A stretch of 64,000 nt of DNA from assembly GCF_037893185.1 (NCBI RefSeq), contig NZ_CP140772.1:7928001-7992000 (forward strand), read 5' to 3'. The position numbers and the translations under genes are program-made. Each line of letters starts with the position of its first letter. Position 1 is the first letter of the stretch. Positions 27,001-35,593 of this stretch are shown one piece after another. Source of the DNA: Chitinophaga sp. 180180018-3. GTDB lineage: Bacteria > Bacteroidota > Bacteroidia > Chitinophagales > Chitinophagaceae. The notes below the pieces were generated by a model. It did not search any database and was not told where the DNA came from. It was given only the letters and a program-made list of their open reading frames with translations.

Positions 27001-27933
27001 GGCATCTTTTATCTGTATGGTTACTACAGGCTGCCCCGCAATACCTGGTATAAAAACCGGCTGGATGATGATACGCTCGCCAACAGCTACTTCATAAGGT
27101 GTGTCGCAGGGAACAATGATCTGGTTGCTGCCGCACATCAATTTGAAGGCTCTTTCCAGCAAGGCGCCGGTGACGTTAATACTCAGGCGGGGCGGTTCAT
27201 GCAGCTGGCCTTCTCCGAATGCTGAGACCTGATAGATACCTGGTGTGCTGAGATGAGTAGTCAGGCAGGCGCCATTGTTTTCAAATACCGCCGGGGCGAC
27301 CTTGTCGCTAATGATCTTCCAGGTTATCAAACTTTCATCCACCGCTGATGAATTGTGATAACTCTCGGTTGTGAATATCAATGGTTCGTTGACAGCAACG
27401 GTAATTGGCTGCTCCGCAGTTTGTATGTCGCTGATGAACTTTGTTGCTTCCTCTCTGGCCCCGAAGCTCAGCATTATACTCCTTACATCAGGAGGAGTGC
27501 TTTTTATGTTGTTTGTATGGAAGAGGGGATTCAGTGTAGTAATATCAGCCAGCGATGTTTGTGTTATTGGCTGGTTATGCGACAAACTGGCTGTTTGACC
27601 GTGAAAAAGAATGCTGATAGTAGCTGCACCTGATACCGCGCATACAGCAGTACTATTTTCGAGCAGTACCTTTCCGTTGTCCGACAATATAACATTGCCG
27701 GTGCTGCTCCATTTTATAATGGAAGGCATACAGGTACTGCGGGAGAAGCTGCAGGAGCCGAAGGCGCCGGGCAGGAAAGGGTTCCCCGTTGTATTGGTAC
27801 TGGCAACCGGTTTGAGATTGCCACTGTGGTCATTGATATATTCGCTGGCACCGGATACTACGAGCTTATTGGAGACAGACCCAAAGCTGCATTGGCATAG
27901 CGCTCCCTGCACAACAATATGTTTGTCGGCCAT
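24082..27933 (-). CDS. PAAR-like type VI effector with GH19-like and LAS/M15-like peptidoglycan hydrolase domains
   Basis: A 1283-residue modular protein. Residues 1-130 form a DUF4280 PAAR-like domain (VVQGALCQCSFGS, GSCSFSRSTCMPSIIKW) that caps a VgrG spike. About 180-540 holds four Ig-like repeats. About 840-1040 is a GH19/chitinase-like lysozyme domain with a probable catalytic E889 (AVESGR) and GWLFRGRGLIQITG. The C-terminus has a zinc-peptidase pattern H1202-x6-D1209 plus H1277-x-H1279 (HFHLGL), as in LAS/M15 enzymes. It probably cuts both glycan and peptide of competitor murein. It lacks a signal peptide, which fits contact-dependent delivery. Confidence 0.85.
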   Translation of the reverse strand: MADKHIVVQGALCQCSFGSVSNKLVVSGASEYINDHSGNLKPVASTNTTGNPFLPGAFGSCSFSRSTCMPSIIKWSSTGNVILSDNGKVLLENSTAVCAVSGAATISILFHGQTASLSHNQPITQTSLADITTLNPLFHTNNIKSTPPDVRSIMLSFGAREEATKFISDIQTAEQPITVAVNEPLIFTTESYHNSSAVDESLITWKIISDKVAPAVFENNGACLTTHLSTPGIYQVSAFGEGQLHEPPRLSINVTGALLERAFKLMCGSNQIIVPCDTPYEVAVGERIIIQPVFIPGIAGQPVVTIQIKDAGNNILAMSNNAYVHFTPMNRGTTYTVTATIDSDGFREERSLTLTTSRNVISITNHHGSHMIRPRTSLSFQLADTNGTTPLPASGATAIQWLLNGKLMGIGSTITLNGDTHFTVPGKYRVEAHSQDIPSALVWLLEVKPNELLQITVENGNNNWIAGKKYSLSALTLMPYDASLDGPVIWHPFGAGEANFREAQLEQEGSFTITASLGKSGCSYEVHVTTANITRWCFTDLQNFYRSTAGWKEDIRLNISCADAHGEKIPLDLLGCNPANQYYFIKHLGYAEFDANGELNVDVNVHSLRHKLTATSFDWNTFRLLFAVPHSPRTIMFTNMKTITTHEQKYWYPRHQTLRRMKETGNLLQLKPTKEVISVQALDAQQKPAINVYRFGEKITIHIQTINLSGNDLIVQLWENRHSENDKLCINKHIKVNENETASVMIDTGQLRAGKFADMLLRCFYIVVKTSTDKYLYPADVADKNLFDPGKASFYQHLKLSNKLGGLFRQLTRSNAPVILGETYATNETPDGCPRCNNKVTVAQLKEIFPGANSADLESATTTYNAYMEIMNMNTCWNKAHFFAQIAVESGRALHIKGGENFNWYWEELIHTFSAFRTASGRRKAMEWGRQVRKPAIPGVSVANQQKIANFAYGPDTRTGKLLGNTEEEDGWLFRGRGLIQITGRKAYTNANKYTLKEQADIVSHPELVCNSMRIAVLSSMAYWHSQKLHLRANGNTEVTTGISRRVGNEVTSADGSNYARKKHIFETCTAFMFKVKECQFQTISDNKPNQYIIQLDTFSHQLIFENPESNNYRYSLYLSDELVHTFQLTKNENGLLPFPSTGPNWGRFGNRDGGDDNFIAPHVAASLLGFFYSLPHNNYDGILYYNDISASNKRNIGHRGHVNGNDIDIRYPGSTARKGHVFWQEAEKTFGSEREFLRVLERILEVAGRWGFNRNFAYKSKIKNTTSHLTTIHQDHFHLGLR

Positions 27934-27959
27934 ATTTAAATCGGGTTTAAACGATGTGA

Positions 27960-28142
27960 TTAATTTTCCCGGGAACCCAAGACCCCGGTGTTCCGGAATT
28001 TTATTCCCTCTTTACCTTTCAGTGCTACAGATTTTCCGGAATACAGCAATAAAGTGCCGGTGCTATTCCAGCAAATGGTTCTTCCATTTTCTGTATATTT
28101 TTTACAGATAATAAGCAAACATCCTGTGGTACTATTTTCCAT
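27960..28142 (-). CDS. 60-aa protein between vgrG and the PAAR-like effector
   Basis: A short frame starting four bases after the vgrG stop and ending 26 bases before the effector start, so it sits inside the operon with normal spacing. The 60-residue product resembles the second half of the DUF4280 PAAR-like domain: CWNSTGTLLLYSGKSVAL lines up with IKWSSTGNVILSDNGKVLLE of the next gene. It may be a mini PAAR-like or adaptor protein, or the remnant of a duplicated PAAR-like gene. An upstream ATG at 28172 would overlap vgrG; the ATG at 28142 is preferred. Confidence 0.5.
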   Translation of the reverse strand: MENSTTGCLLIICKKYTENGRTICWNSTGTLLLYSGKSVALKGKEGIKFRNTGVLGSREN

Positions 28143-28146
28143 CGGG

Positions 28147-29958
28147 TTAAAATATTTTTGATTTTTCTGCACTTTTAATATTGACCATACCCCCCGCGTT
28201 GAGCGTCATATTTTCAGTGGTACTGTTTACTGATATTTCTTCTGCTCTTTTCTCTATTTCTTTTGCCTGCATATTTATGTTCTCCATCGCCACCTTTGTG
28301 ATATTGGTAGCAGTAAGGCGGTAGTCGTTAACCGCATATTGATGCAAACAATCGCCCGCACTTTGAAGAATATCAGCTCCTGCGGAATAACACATATTGA
28401 AACCAGCGTTCACATTGATATTATCTGTTGCATGTATACCGATATTGCGTGCGGTAATGCTGATGTTTTCAGCTGCTGATAACGAAATATTCCTGCCCTG
28501 CGTATCCAGTATGATGGTATTTCCTCCCTTGTCGGCTATGACAATGTTTTCGCGACCAGCTGTATCGTCGAGTCGTATGATATGGCCGCCGCGGGTTTTG
28601 ATCACTTTCAGGTTATTGGCGTCATCTCCGAATGTCGTAGTTGCGATACCGTTATATGCGCAGCCGGTAGCGTAGGGGGCTTCGGGGTTACCGCCTTCGA
28701 AATCAACCCAGACTTCCTCATTAATTTCCGGGATGAAATGGAATCCTTTTCCGGCGCCGGCGTGGGGTTGATGAAACCTGATCCACGGGGTGCAGCCCTG
28801 TTGCCAGCAGAAGCGGACCCTGATACGTCCCAATCCTTTCGGATCGCTGTTGTCTGTTACAATGGCGCTTTGTGCTTCACAGCAGGGAATGTTTTCCAGA
28901 TCCATTATTGGAATAGCAGCATCTGCAGGAATGCCTTCAAATGAATTGTAGTAATTGCCATTCCCATTGCAGTGATGTTCAATAGAAGTGAGCACGAATT
29001 CGCCGTGATCTTCTTTTGCCAGGGTACGTTCATTGATATGTACAATATCGCCTGCTTTCAAGCCTATGTGCTGGCTATGGCCCTTGAGAATGATCATTTC
29101 GGCAAGGCGGCCCCGTTGATATTGCCGGGCCATTATGCTGAGCTCCTCCCGGGCATTGCTGCCGAAGGCATAAGGAACCTTATAATATGCAGGATAGTTG
29201 TACAACTTTCTGCTTACTGACCGGACATGACTGGTGTAGGGATTATTCCCCGTTAAGAGCCGGTCGCCTGCCGGCTCTTCGAGGATTTGCTGAAGCCTGT
29301 ATTCCGTGGCCATCAGCTGATGATTAACCGGAACAATTTTATATTCCAGTTGAAAATCTGCCAGGTCAGTATGATGTAACAAGCAGTGTTGACCGGGTTT
29401 GTATTGTCCGAATATAATTTGCTGCCCATTGTAGAAGAAGTGTTCTCCAAAACGCCGGGACAACCGGTGCAGGAAATCGAATCCCGTTTCCTTGTATTGA
29501 ACAATATATTTCAGCGGATGCAAATAGGCGGGGGCTACCTGCGGGTTAACAGACAATGGGTAGCTTTTTCTAAATACAGCATTAACAATGGATGATAAGG
29601 CCAGCTGCTCAAATGAACGGGAATCAGGACTGCCGGAAAGCAATATCGTAGGACTATGGCCCCGAAGTATACAATATCCGGTACTATCACTATTGCCTTT
29701 CCCAGCAATGATACCTGTAATAATGCCGTTGAATAGCAAAGGATGCTGATTTTTCCCGGCGTCTGCCGGATAAATACAGATGCCAATTTCTTTCCCCAAC
29801 AATAACTTTCCTGCAGTTACTGAACTATGCCCATAGGCAGATAGCCAGTCGTAACTTATACCGATTTCAAATTCATGATGACATGTCATGGATTGCTTCA
29901 AATGCAGAAACTGGAATTGTTCTAATTGTGTTTCTCCAATAGATATGGTTGTCCGCAT
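28147..29958 (-). CDS. vgrG: VgrG-like type VI secretion spike protein (TssI)
   Basis: A 603-residue spike protein. The N-terminal gp27-like part (about 1-340) includes the conserved VQYKETGFDFLHRLSRRFGEHFFY. The gp5-like OB-fold (about 365-445) is marked by SDPKGLGRIRVRFCW, WIRFHQPHAGAGKGFHFIPE and EVWVDFEGGNPEAPYATG. A C-terminal beta-helix with repeated polar strands (NISITARNIGIHATDNINV) forms the needle. It trimerises and carries the PAAR-like effector encoded downstream. No sheath, baseplate or ClpV gene is in the window, so this is an orphan spike island. An eCIS-type spike is the alternative. Confidence 0.9.
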   Translation of the reverse strand: MRTTISIGETQLEQFQFLHLKQSMTCHHEFEIGISYDWLSAYGHSSVTAGKLLLGKEIGICIYPADAGKNQHPLLFNGIITGIIAGKGNSDSTGYCILRGHSPTILLSGSPDSRSFEQLALSSIVNAVFRKSYPLSVNPQVAPAYLHPLKYIVQYKETGFDFLHRLSRRFGEHFFYNGQQIIFGQYKPGQHCLLHHTDLADFQLEYKIVPVNHQLMATEYRLQQILEEPAGDRLLTGNNPYTSHVRSVSRKLYNYPAYYKVPYAFGSNAREELSIMARQYQRGRLAEMIILKGHSQHIGLKAGDIVHINERTLAKEDHGEFVLTSIEHHCNGNGNYYNSFEGIPADAAIPIMDLENIPCCEAQSAIVTDNSDPKGLGRIRVRFCWQQGCTPWIRFHQPHAGAGKGFHFIPEINEEVWVDFEGGNPEAPYATGCAYNGIATTTFGDDANNLKVIKTRGGHIIRLDDTAGRENIVIADKGGNTIILDTQGRNISLSAAENISITARNIGIHATDNINVNAGFNMCYSAGADILQSAGDCLHQYAVNDYRLTATNITKVAMENINMQAKEIEKRAEEISVNSTTENMTLNAGGMVNIKSAEKSKIF

Positions 29959-30245
29959 ACAGTAGTGCAGCTTTGGTGTTAATGATACTTTTGGTTGAAG
30001 GATTAACCTTTGAATAGGTTAACAAACGTGAATTAAAAGTATGAAAATAATTTCAATTATAAAAAAAAATAATTAGAACTTCTTACTAAATATTTTTCTG
30101 TTAAAGATATTTTCATAATGATGTACGGGTTTTAATTTTTAGTTGCGCTTGTTACTAATACATTTGTTGTAATGGGGAAGTACCAGGGAAGAAGAAAATA
30201 AATTTTTTTAATTTCCAGGATAGAGGGGCATCTGCGGGGTCCAAA
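29959..30245. other. AT-rich region upstream of vgrG
   Basis: About 290 very AT-rich bases forming the 5' region of the vgrG operon, and the first part of the gap to the next gene. It contains a perfect inverted repeat TTAACCT / AGGTTAA (30003-30009 and 30016-30022). On the minus strand TACTTTTA is near the -7 consensus. No open frame of interest and no clear full promoter was found. Confidence 0.4.
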
Positions 30246-30281
30246 TAAAAAAGGCCCTAAGAACCCGTGTTCTTAAAGCCC
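30246..30281 (-). terminator. Terminator after the 30308 gene
   Basis: On the minus strand, the stem AAGAAC / GTTCTT is extended by GGC / GCC across a small internal loop and is followed by a TTTTTTA tail. It lies about 25 bases after the stop of the concanavalin-like protein gene. Confidence 0.7.
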
Positions 30282-30307
30282 ACTTCTAACGTATCAATCA
30301 ACAAAGT

Positions 30308-30898
30308 TTATTTAAATACTAAATTTTTCCAGTCTCCCGCAGAACCATTTCCTACCCAATACCCGACCATACCACTTTTTTGTTTGCTAAGCTGAGTCAC
30401 TGTCAGGCATCTTTTCCCATTTATAAAGGCATTTACTTCCGGAAAGGTAATAACAATTTTTACATGAAACCAGGCATTAGGATCAGTGGTAGGATCAATT
30501 TCGTTTTCATATTTCCCGGGAAATTCATCTCTCAGCTGAAACCATTCATGGTTGGGGAGGGAAATATACTGCACCGAGTGTGCCCTTCTCCCCTTTTCAG
30601 GTACCTGGAAATTAAATGGACGGAAATATACTGCGTCATAAGTAGAGTCATTTACCCCGTGAAAGGCAATGCCAACGAAACTCCGCTGTAACATATTTTT
30701 ACCTTTGACATCGAATTCAATGGTGCCGTTTCCGAAATCGGATCCTTTTATCCAGGCAACTCCGGCCCCCGGGGCTTCGTTGAGGTGGATGACTGCATCA
30801 CCGGTTGCAATACGGTTGACTGCCCGCAGCTGTTGTGCCATCCCATTGACGTTAATAAAAACCAGGGAGGTAAGTGTAATGAAAATGTGACGAAACAT
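30308..30898 (-). CDS. Exported concanavalin-like protein (DUF1080 / 3-keto-disaccharide hydrolase-like)
   Basis: A 196-residue protein with a signal peptide (1-21, ending GMAQQ) and one jelly-roll domain. The signature strands are GTIEFDVKGKN, FVGIAFHGVND, YDAVYFRPFNF, NAWFHVKIVI and GMVGYWVGNGSAGDWKNL. This resembles the DUF1080/3-keto-glycoside hydrolase fold and GH16-like sandwiches common in Bacteroidota. It probably binds or cleaves a sugar outside the cytoplasm; the catalytic residues cannot be confirmed by eye. It is monocistronic and is separated from the vgrG operon by its own terminator. Confidence 0.7.
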   Translation of the reverse strand: MFRHIFITLTSLVFINVNGMAQQLRAVNRIATGDAVIHLNEAPGAGVAWIKGSDFGNGTIEFDVKGKNMLQRSFVGIAFHGVNDSTYDAVYFRPFNFQVPEKGRRAHSVQYISLPNHEWFQLRDEFPGKYENEIDPTTDPNAWFHVKIVITFPEVNAFINGKRCLTVTQLSKQKSGMVGYWVGNGSAGDWKNLVFK

Positions 30899-31051
30899 GA
30901 TGGTCGATATTGATGAGTAATAACGTCCGTCATAAAATTATGCCTGAGTTACGGGGTTTGAGAATTAGTCTTTTTTGTATATTTTATATTTTCATGTGTT
31001 CGATAGCGATACACCGGCCCGTTCGGCGGCGTACAATTGAGGACATACTGC

Positions 31052-32386
31052 TTATCGTACTAATGCGCCATTCAATCGACCTAATTCCGTTTCAGCTAAT
31101 TTGGTATTATACCTGGCCTGTATCAATCTATAATAAGAATCTTCCAGGCTTTGTTGGGCTATCTTTACTTCCAATATGGTAGATACGCCTTGTTTGAAAC
31201 GCTCCAGGGCTACCATTGCGTTTTCTCTGGCGAGACCATTGGTTTCTTCCTCCAGTGAAGCCTGTTTTTTATAGTATTCATAATCTTCAAAGGCGTTATG
31301 AAGAGAAAGATCTACCTGGGATTTTACATTATCCAGTGTAATGTTCTGGAAATCGAAATCTATCCTGGCATTTTGTACCTGTCTTTTTACATTAAACCCA
31401 TTGAAGATGGGAATAGCGGCAGTTAATCCATAGCTGAACACCCCGTTGCGGTTGAATCGTGGACTAAATGCATTGGAGGCTGCGTTGGACGTATTGCGGT
31501 TATAGTTATAGCCCGAGTTGAAACTGATTACCGGGAAATAATCGGCCTTACGTTCTTTAACCGTGAGTGCAGCGATATCTACATTCTGTTGCTGCACTTT
31601 GATTGCAGTGTTGTTATTGGCGATCTGTTGTTGCAATGCGGCAAATGATAATCCTGTTTCCAGCGGAATAGAATCAGATACGTCATAGCCGGTGGCGCCT
31701 GCCGGCACCGCCATCAGCTGATTCAGCAGGGCCTTGCTTTGCTCGATTAATGTTTGCTGACGTATATACAGCGCTTTCTGAGCGTTATAGTCCACCTTTG
31801 ACTGGAGGAGATCCGTTTTAGGCGCAAGACCGGTACTGAATTTCGCATCGGAGAGTTTTACTCTTTCCTCGGAGATGGACATTTGTTCGGCAAGCGCTTT
31901 CAGCTGTTGTTTTTGCTGTACAATGTTATAATATCCCCCGATGACAGTAGCTACTGAATTCTGTACCTGATTTTTTATAGTCAGTTCCCCCAGATCCCGG
32001 ATGGATGCCAGTTTCTGGCGGGTGGCGAACATTTTCAGACCATCGAACAGGGTCCAGCTCAGGGTAACGTTGCCACTGATATTGTTGCCTTTGATCCCAC
32101 TGGTATCGCGCTTGCTGCCGTTTACGAATTCCTGTTTGGTAGCAGTAGTATTCCAGGTGGTACCGGCTGTTGCATTCAGTCGGGGTACAAATGCAAAATT
32201 CGCATAGGCGTAATCGTTAGCTGAGAGTTCTGCGGTGTTTCTTGCCAGCCTGATATCGAAATTGTTTTTCAGGGCCAGGTCTATCGCCTGTTCCAGGGTA
32301 AGTGCTTTCTGTTGTGCGCTGGCTTTCATTATAGCTGTGGTCAGCAGTAACAGGCAGATACTATATTTTATTATAAATGACTTCAT
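31052..32386 (-). CDS. TolC-family outer-membrane efflux protein
   Basis: A 444-residue outer-membrane channel. The signal peptide (1-24) is followed by two OEP repeats, visible as ALTLEQAIDLALKNNFDIRLARN near the start and the long helices ending with SLEDSYYRLIQARYNTKLAETEL. It forms the exit duct of the tripartite RND pump encoded by the two upstream genes, with a 17-base gap to the pump gene. The substrate cannot be derived. It is last in the operon. Confidence 0.93.
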   Translation of the reverse strand: MKSFIIKYSICLLLLTTAIMKASAQQKALTLEQAIDLALKNNFDIRLARNTAELSANDYAYANFAFVPRLNATAGTTWNTTATKQEFVNGSKRDTSGIKGNNISGNVTLSWTLFDGLKMFATRQKLASIRDLGELTIKNQVQNSVATVIGGYYNIVQQKQQLKALAEQMSISEERVKLSDAKFSTGLAPKTDLLQSKVDYNAQKALYIRQQTLIEQSKALLNQLMAVPAGATGYDVSDSIPLETGLSFAALQQQIANNNTAIKVQQQNVDIAALTVKERKADYFPVISFNSGYNYNRNTSNAASNAFSPRFNRNGVFSYGLTAAIPIFNGFNVKRQVQNARIDFDFQNITLDNVKSQVDLSLHNAFEDYEYYKKQASLEEETNGLARENAMVALERFKQGVSTILEVKIAQQSLEDSYYRLIQARYNTKLAETELGRLNGALVR

Positions 32387-32403
32387 CTTGATTATTTATG
32401 CTG

Positions 32404-35400
32404 TTAGGCATGGGCAGTAGCTATCTGCGTTTCTTCGCCATCTGTTTCATCTTCCTCTTCTTCATGTTTATTCATACCCCTGCGGGAGAAGAAAGTATAC
32501 ATCGCAGGGATTACGTATAAGGTTAATACCAGCGAGAATATGATTCCACCTACGATTACAATACCTAATGGGATACGGCTGGTAGCGGCTGCTCCGAGCG
32601 ACATGGCAATCGGCAAAGCTCCCAGGGCCATGGCGAGGCTTGTCATCAGGATAGGCCGGAGGCGCATCGCGGAAGCGTGTATTACGGCATCTGCTTTTTT
32701 CAGGCCGGAATCGCGCTGATGGTTAGCAAATTCCACGATGAGGATCCCGTTTTTGGTAACCAGTCCTATCAGCATAATTACCCCGATCTGTGAAAAGATA
32801 TTCCAGGTTTGATTGAATATCCACAACGACAATAAGGCGCCGGCGAAGGCCAGGGGCACGGTAAGCATGATGATCAGCGGATCTATCCAGCTTTCGAACT
32901 GTGCTGCCAGTACAAGGTAGATCAGCACCAGGGCAAGACCCAACGCAAACATCGTGTTGGAGCCACTCTCCGCATAGTCGCGGGAAGAACCGGATAATGC
33001 CGTATTGAAAGAATCGTTCAGGATGTTTTCCTTTTGCAGTTTATTATAGATCCGGTACATTTCGCTGATGCCGTCACCGATGGTTTTGCCTGGCGCGAGG
33101 CCAGCAGATACGGTGGCTGATTTGTACCGGTTAAAGTGATAGATAATAGGCGGACTGGTTTCTTCTTCGATAGACACTACGTTATCGAGCTGAATAGCCT
33201 GGCCATTGTTGTTGCGGACATAAAGATTTTCAAGATCCATAGGATCGTCGCGGTTGGCGCGGAATACCTGCCCCATTACCTGGTATTGTTTACCATTGCG
33301 GATGAAATAGCCATACCGCAGGTTACTTAATGCCAGCTGAAGTGTTTGTGAGATGTCCTGTACAGAAACGCCCAGCTGCGTAGCTTTATCACGATTGATG
33401 TGAATGCGCAGTTCAGGCTTATTGAATTTCAGGTCTACATCCGTACCCTGGAAAACAGGGCTGTTGCTTACTTCATCCATGAATTTGGGAAGTACAGCTG
33501 AGAGGGTATCGAAGTTGATATGTTCCAATACAAATGATACAGGCAGCCCGCTACGACGTCCTACCTGAATAGTTTGTTGCTCGATGGCAAATACTTTTCC
33601 TTCCGGGAACCGGCTCATGTTCCGGTTCACCATGTTTACAATGTCTTTCTGTGAGCGGGTACGGTCGTGGGGCTCGGTGAGCATCACATTGGCAAAGGCG
33701 GTGTTAACTGCGCCAGACCCGCTGAATCCGGGTGAAGTAACACTCAGTATGATTTTCTTTTCCGGAATGGAATCGACCATGAACTTCGTGAGTTTGTCCA
33801 CGTATTTATCCATATAGTCATATGCCGTGCCTTCCGGAGTGGTAATTGACAGGCGGAAAGTGCTACGATCTTCCAGCGGCGCCAGTTCAGCCGGCAGTGT
33901 TTTGAACAGGAAGTAGATCATGACCAGACACCCGGCAACGATCAACCCTGCCACCCAACGGAAACGCATAAACGTTTCCAGCGAGCGTTGATAGCCATCT
34001 TCCATCCATCGGAAAAACGGTTCCGTTTTAGTATAGAACCAGGAGTGCGTATGTGTTTTACGGCCGAGTTTTACGTTCAATACCGGAGTAAGTGTGAGGG
34101 ACACAAAGGCCGAGATCAGCACAGCTCCGGCCACCACGATACCAAATTCACGGAAGAGGCGGCCTACGAATCCCTGGAGGAATATGATGGGCAGGAAAAC
34201 AAATGCGAGGGTAATAGAAGTAGCTATTACGGCAAAGAAGATTTCCTCCGAACCTTCCCTGGCGGCGCGCATACGGGGCATCCCGGCTTCTATCTTCTTA
34301 TAAATATTTTCAGTAACCACAATACCATCATCCACCACAAGACCAGTAGCCAGTACAATGGCCAGCAGTGTGAGGATATTGATGGTAAATCCGCAGGCGT
34401 ACATAATGAAGAAGGCACCGATCAGTGATACCGGAATATCTATCAGCGGGCGAAGTGCCATGAGCCAGTCGCGGAAAAACAGGTACACGATAATGATCAC
34501 CAGTACAAGGGCTACTATCAGTGTTTCTTCCACCTCATCGATCGATTTTTTGATGAAGCGGGTGTTATCCATAGCGATATTCACCGTATAGTCGTCCGGG
34601 ATATCTTTTTTCAGCTGTTCATATCTTTTGTAAAATTCATCGGCAATGGCCACATAGTTGGAGCCAGGCTGCGGGATTAACGCCAAAGCAATCATAGGGC
34701 TGCCGGATTCCTTCAGCATGGTTTCTTCGTTTTCCGGCCCCAGTACGGCCTGACCGATGTCCCGGATACGTATTTCATTGCCATTGATGTTCTTTATGAT
34801 CAGCGCATTGAAATCATCTTCTGATACCAGACGGCCGAAAGTTCTCACGGTAAAGTCGGTAGCATTACCGGCAATTTTACCGGAAGGAAGTTCTACGTTC
34901 TCGCGTTGCAGGGCACTCTGAACATCACCGGGGGTAAGGCTGTAAGACGACAGCCTGGCAGGATCCATCCAGATGCGCATGGCATAGCGTTTTTCGCCCC
35001 AGATCTGGATAGCACTGACACCAGGAATGGTTTGTAGTTTTTCCAGCAATACGTTGGTGCCATATTCTGTTACTTCCAGCTGATTGCGGGTGTTGCTTTG
35101 TACCGTCATGGAGATGATGGCATCGGAGTTTGCATCCTGCTTAGACACCACCGGCGGAGCATCGATATCGGGAGGTAAGCTGCGCAGCGCCTGGGACACT
35201 TTGTCGCGCACGTCGTTGGTAGCGCCTTCGAGGTCTTGCCCCAGCTCAAATTCTACGGTAATATTGCTGCTTCCCTGGCTGCTGCTGGAAGATATATTTT
35301 TGATCCCGGCGATCCCGTTGATCTGTTTCTCCAGCGGTTCGGTGATCTGTGTTTCGATGATATCGGAGTTGGCGCCGGCATAAGAGGTACGCACGTTAAC

Positions 35401-35532
35401 GATGGGCGGATCAATTGCCGGGAAATCCCTTACGCCCAGGAACGTGAAGCCCACCAGACCGAATATCACGATAATGATATTCATCACGATAGCAAAAACC
35501 GGGCGTTTGAGCGATAAAGAAGGTAAACTCAT
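32404..35532 (-). CDS. RND efflux pump, inner-membrane transporter (HAE1/AcrB-like)
   Basis: A 1042-residue proton-driven multidrug-type pump with two six-helix bundles and two large periplasmic loops. Typical pieces are RPVFAIVMNIIIVIFGLVGF at the start, RDFPAIDPPIVNV, the TM4 proton-relay motif GLVVDDGIVVTENI with paired Asp, FLPIIFLQGFVGRLFREFG, and the C-terminal bundle VTKNGILIVEFANHQRD. The C-terminus is an acidic cytoplasmic tail (EEEEDETDGEE). This is the hydrophobe/amphiphile class rather than the metal class, since the CzcA motifs are absent. It works with the adaptor upstream and TolC downstream. Confidence 0.95.
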   Translation of the reverse strand: MSLPSLSLKRPVFAIVMNIIIVIFGLVGFTFLGVRDFPAIDPPIVNVRTSYAGANSDIIETQITEPLEKQINGIAGIKNISSSSSQGSSNITVEFELGQDLEGATNDVRDKVSQALRSLPPDIDAPPVVSKQDANSDAIISMTVQSNTRNQLEVTEYGTNVLLEKLQTIPGVSAIQIWGEKRYAMRIWMDPARLSSYSLTPGDVQSALQRENVELPSGKIAGNATDFTVRTFGRLVSEDDFNALIIKNINGNEIRIRDIGQAVLGPENEETMLKESGSPMIALALIPQPGSNYVAIADEFYKRYEQLKKDIPDDYTVNIAMDNTRFIKKSIDEVEETLIVALVLVIIIVYLFFRDWLMALRPLIDIPVSLIGAFFIMYACGFTINILTLLAIVLATGLVVDDGIVVTENIYKKIEAGMPRMRAAREGSEEIFFAVIATSITLAFVFLPIIFLQGFVGRLFREFGIVVAGAVLISAFVSLTLTPVLNVKLGRKTHTHSWFYTKTEPFFRWMEDGYQRSLETFMRFRWVAGLIVAGCLVMIYFLFKTLPAELAPLEDRSTFRLSITTPEGTAYDYMDKYVDKLTKFMVDSIPEKKIILSVTSPGFSGSGAVNTAFANVMLTEPHDRTRSQKDIVNMVNRNMSRFPEGKVFAIEQQTIQVGRRSGLPVSFVLEHINFDTLSAVLPKFMDEVSNSPVFQGTDVDLKFNKPELRIHINRDKATQLGVSVQDISQTLQLALSNLRYGYFIRNGKQYQVMGQVFRANRDDPMDLENLYVRNNNGQAIQLDNVVSIEEETSPPIIYHFNRYKSATVSAGLAPGKTIGDGISEMYRIYNKLQKENILNDSFNTALSGSSRDYAESGSNTMFALGLALVLIYLVLAAQFESWIDPLIIMLTVPLAFAGALLSLWIFNQTWNIFSQIGVIMLIGLVTKNGILIVEFANHQRDSGLKKADAVIHASAMRLRPILMTSLAMALGALPIAMSLGAAATSRIPLGIVIVGGIIFSLVLTLYVIPAMYTFFSRRGMNKHEEEEDETDGEETQIATAHA

Positions 35533-35593
35533 GATAGACTAAATATTTGAAAGAATCAGGAATCAGGAATAACTCGTATCCGAGGCCTCATTC

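Noticed and set aside
28147..29958. Rhs-type toxin for the VgrG gene product
   Set aside because: No YD repeats or RVxxxxG core; the gp27 and gp5 segments identify a spike protein.
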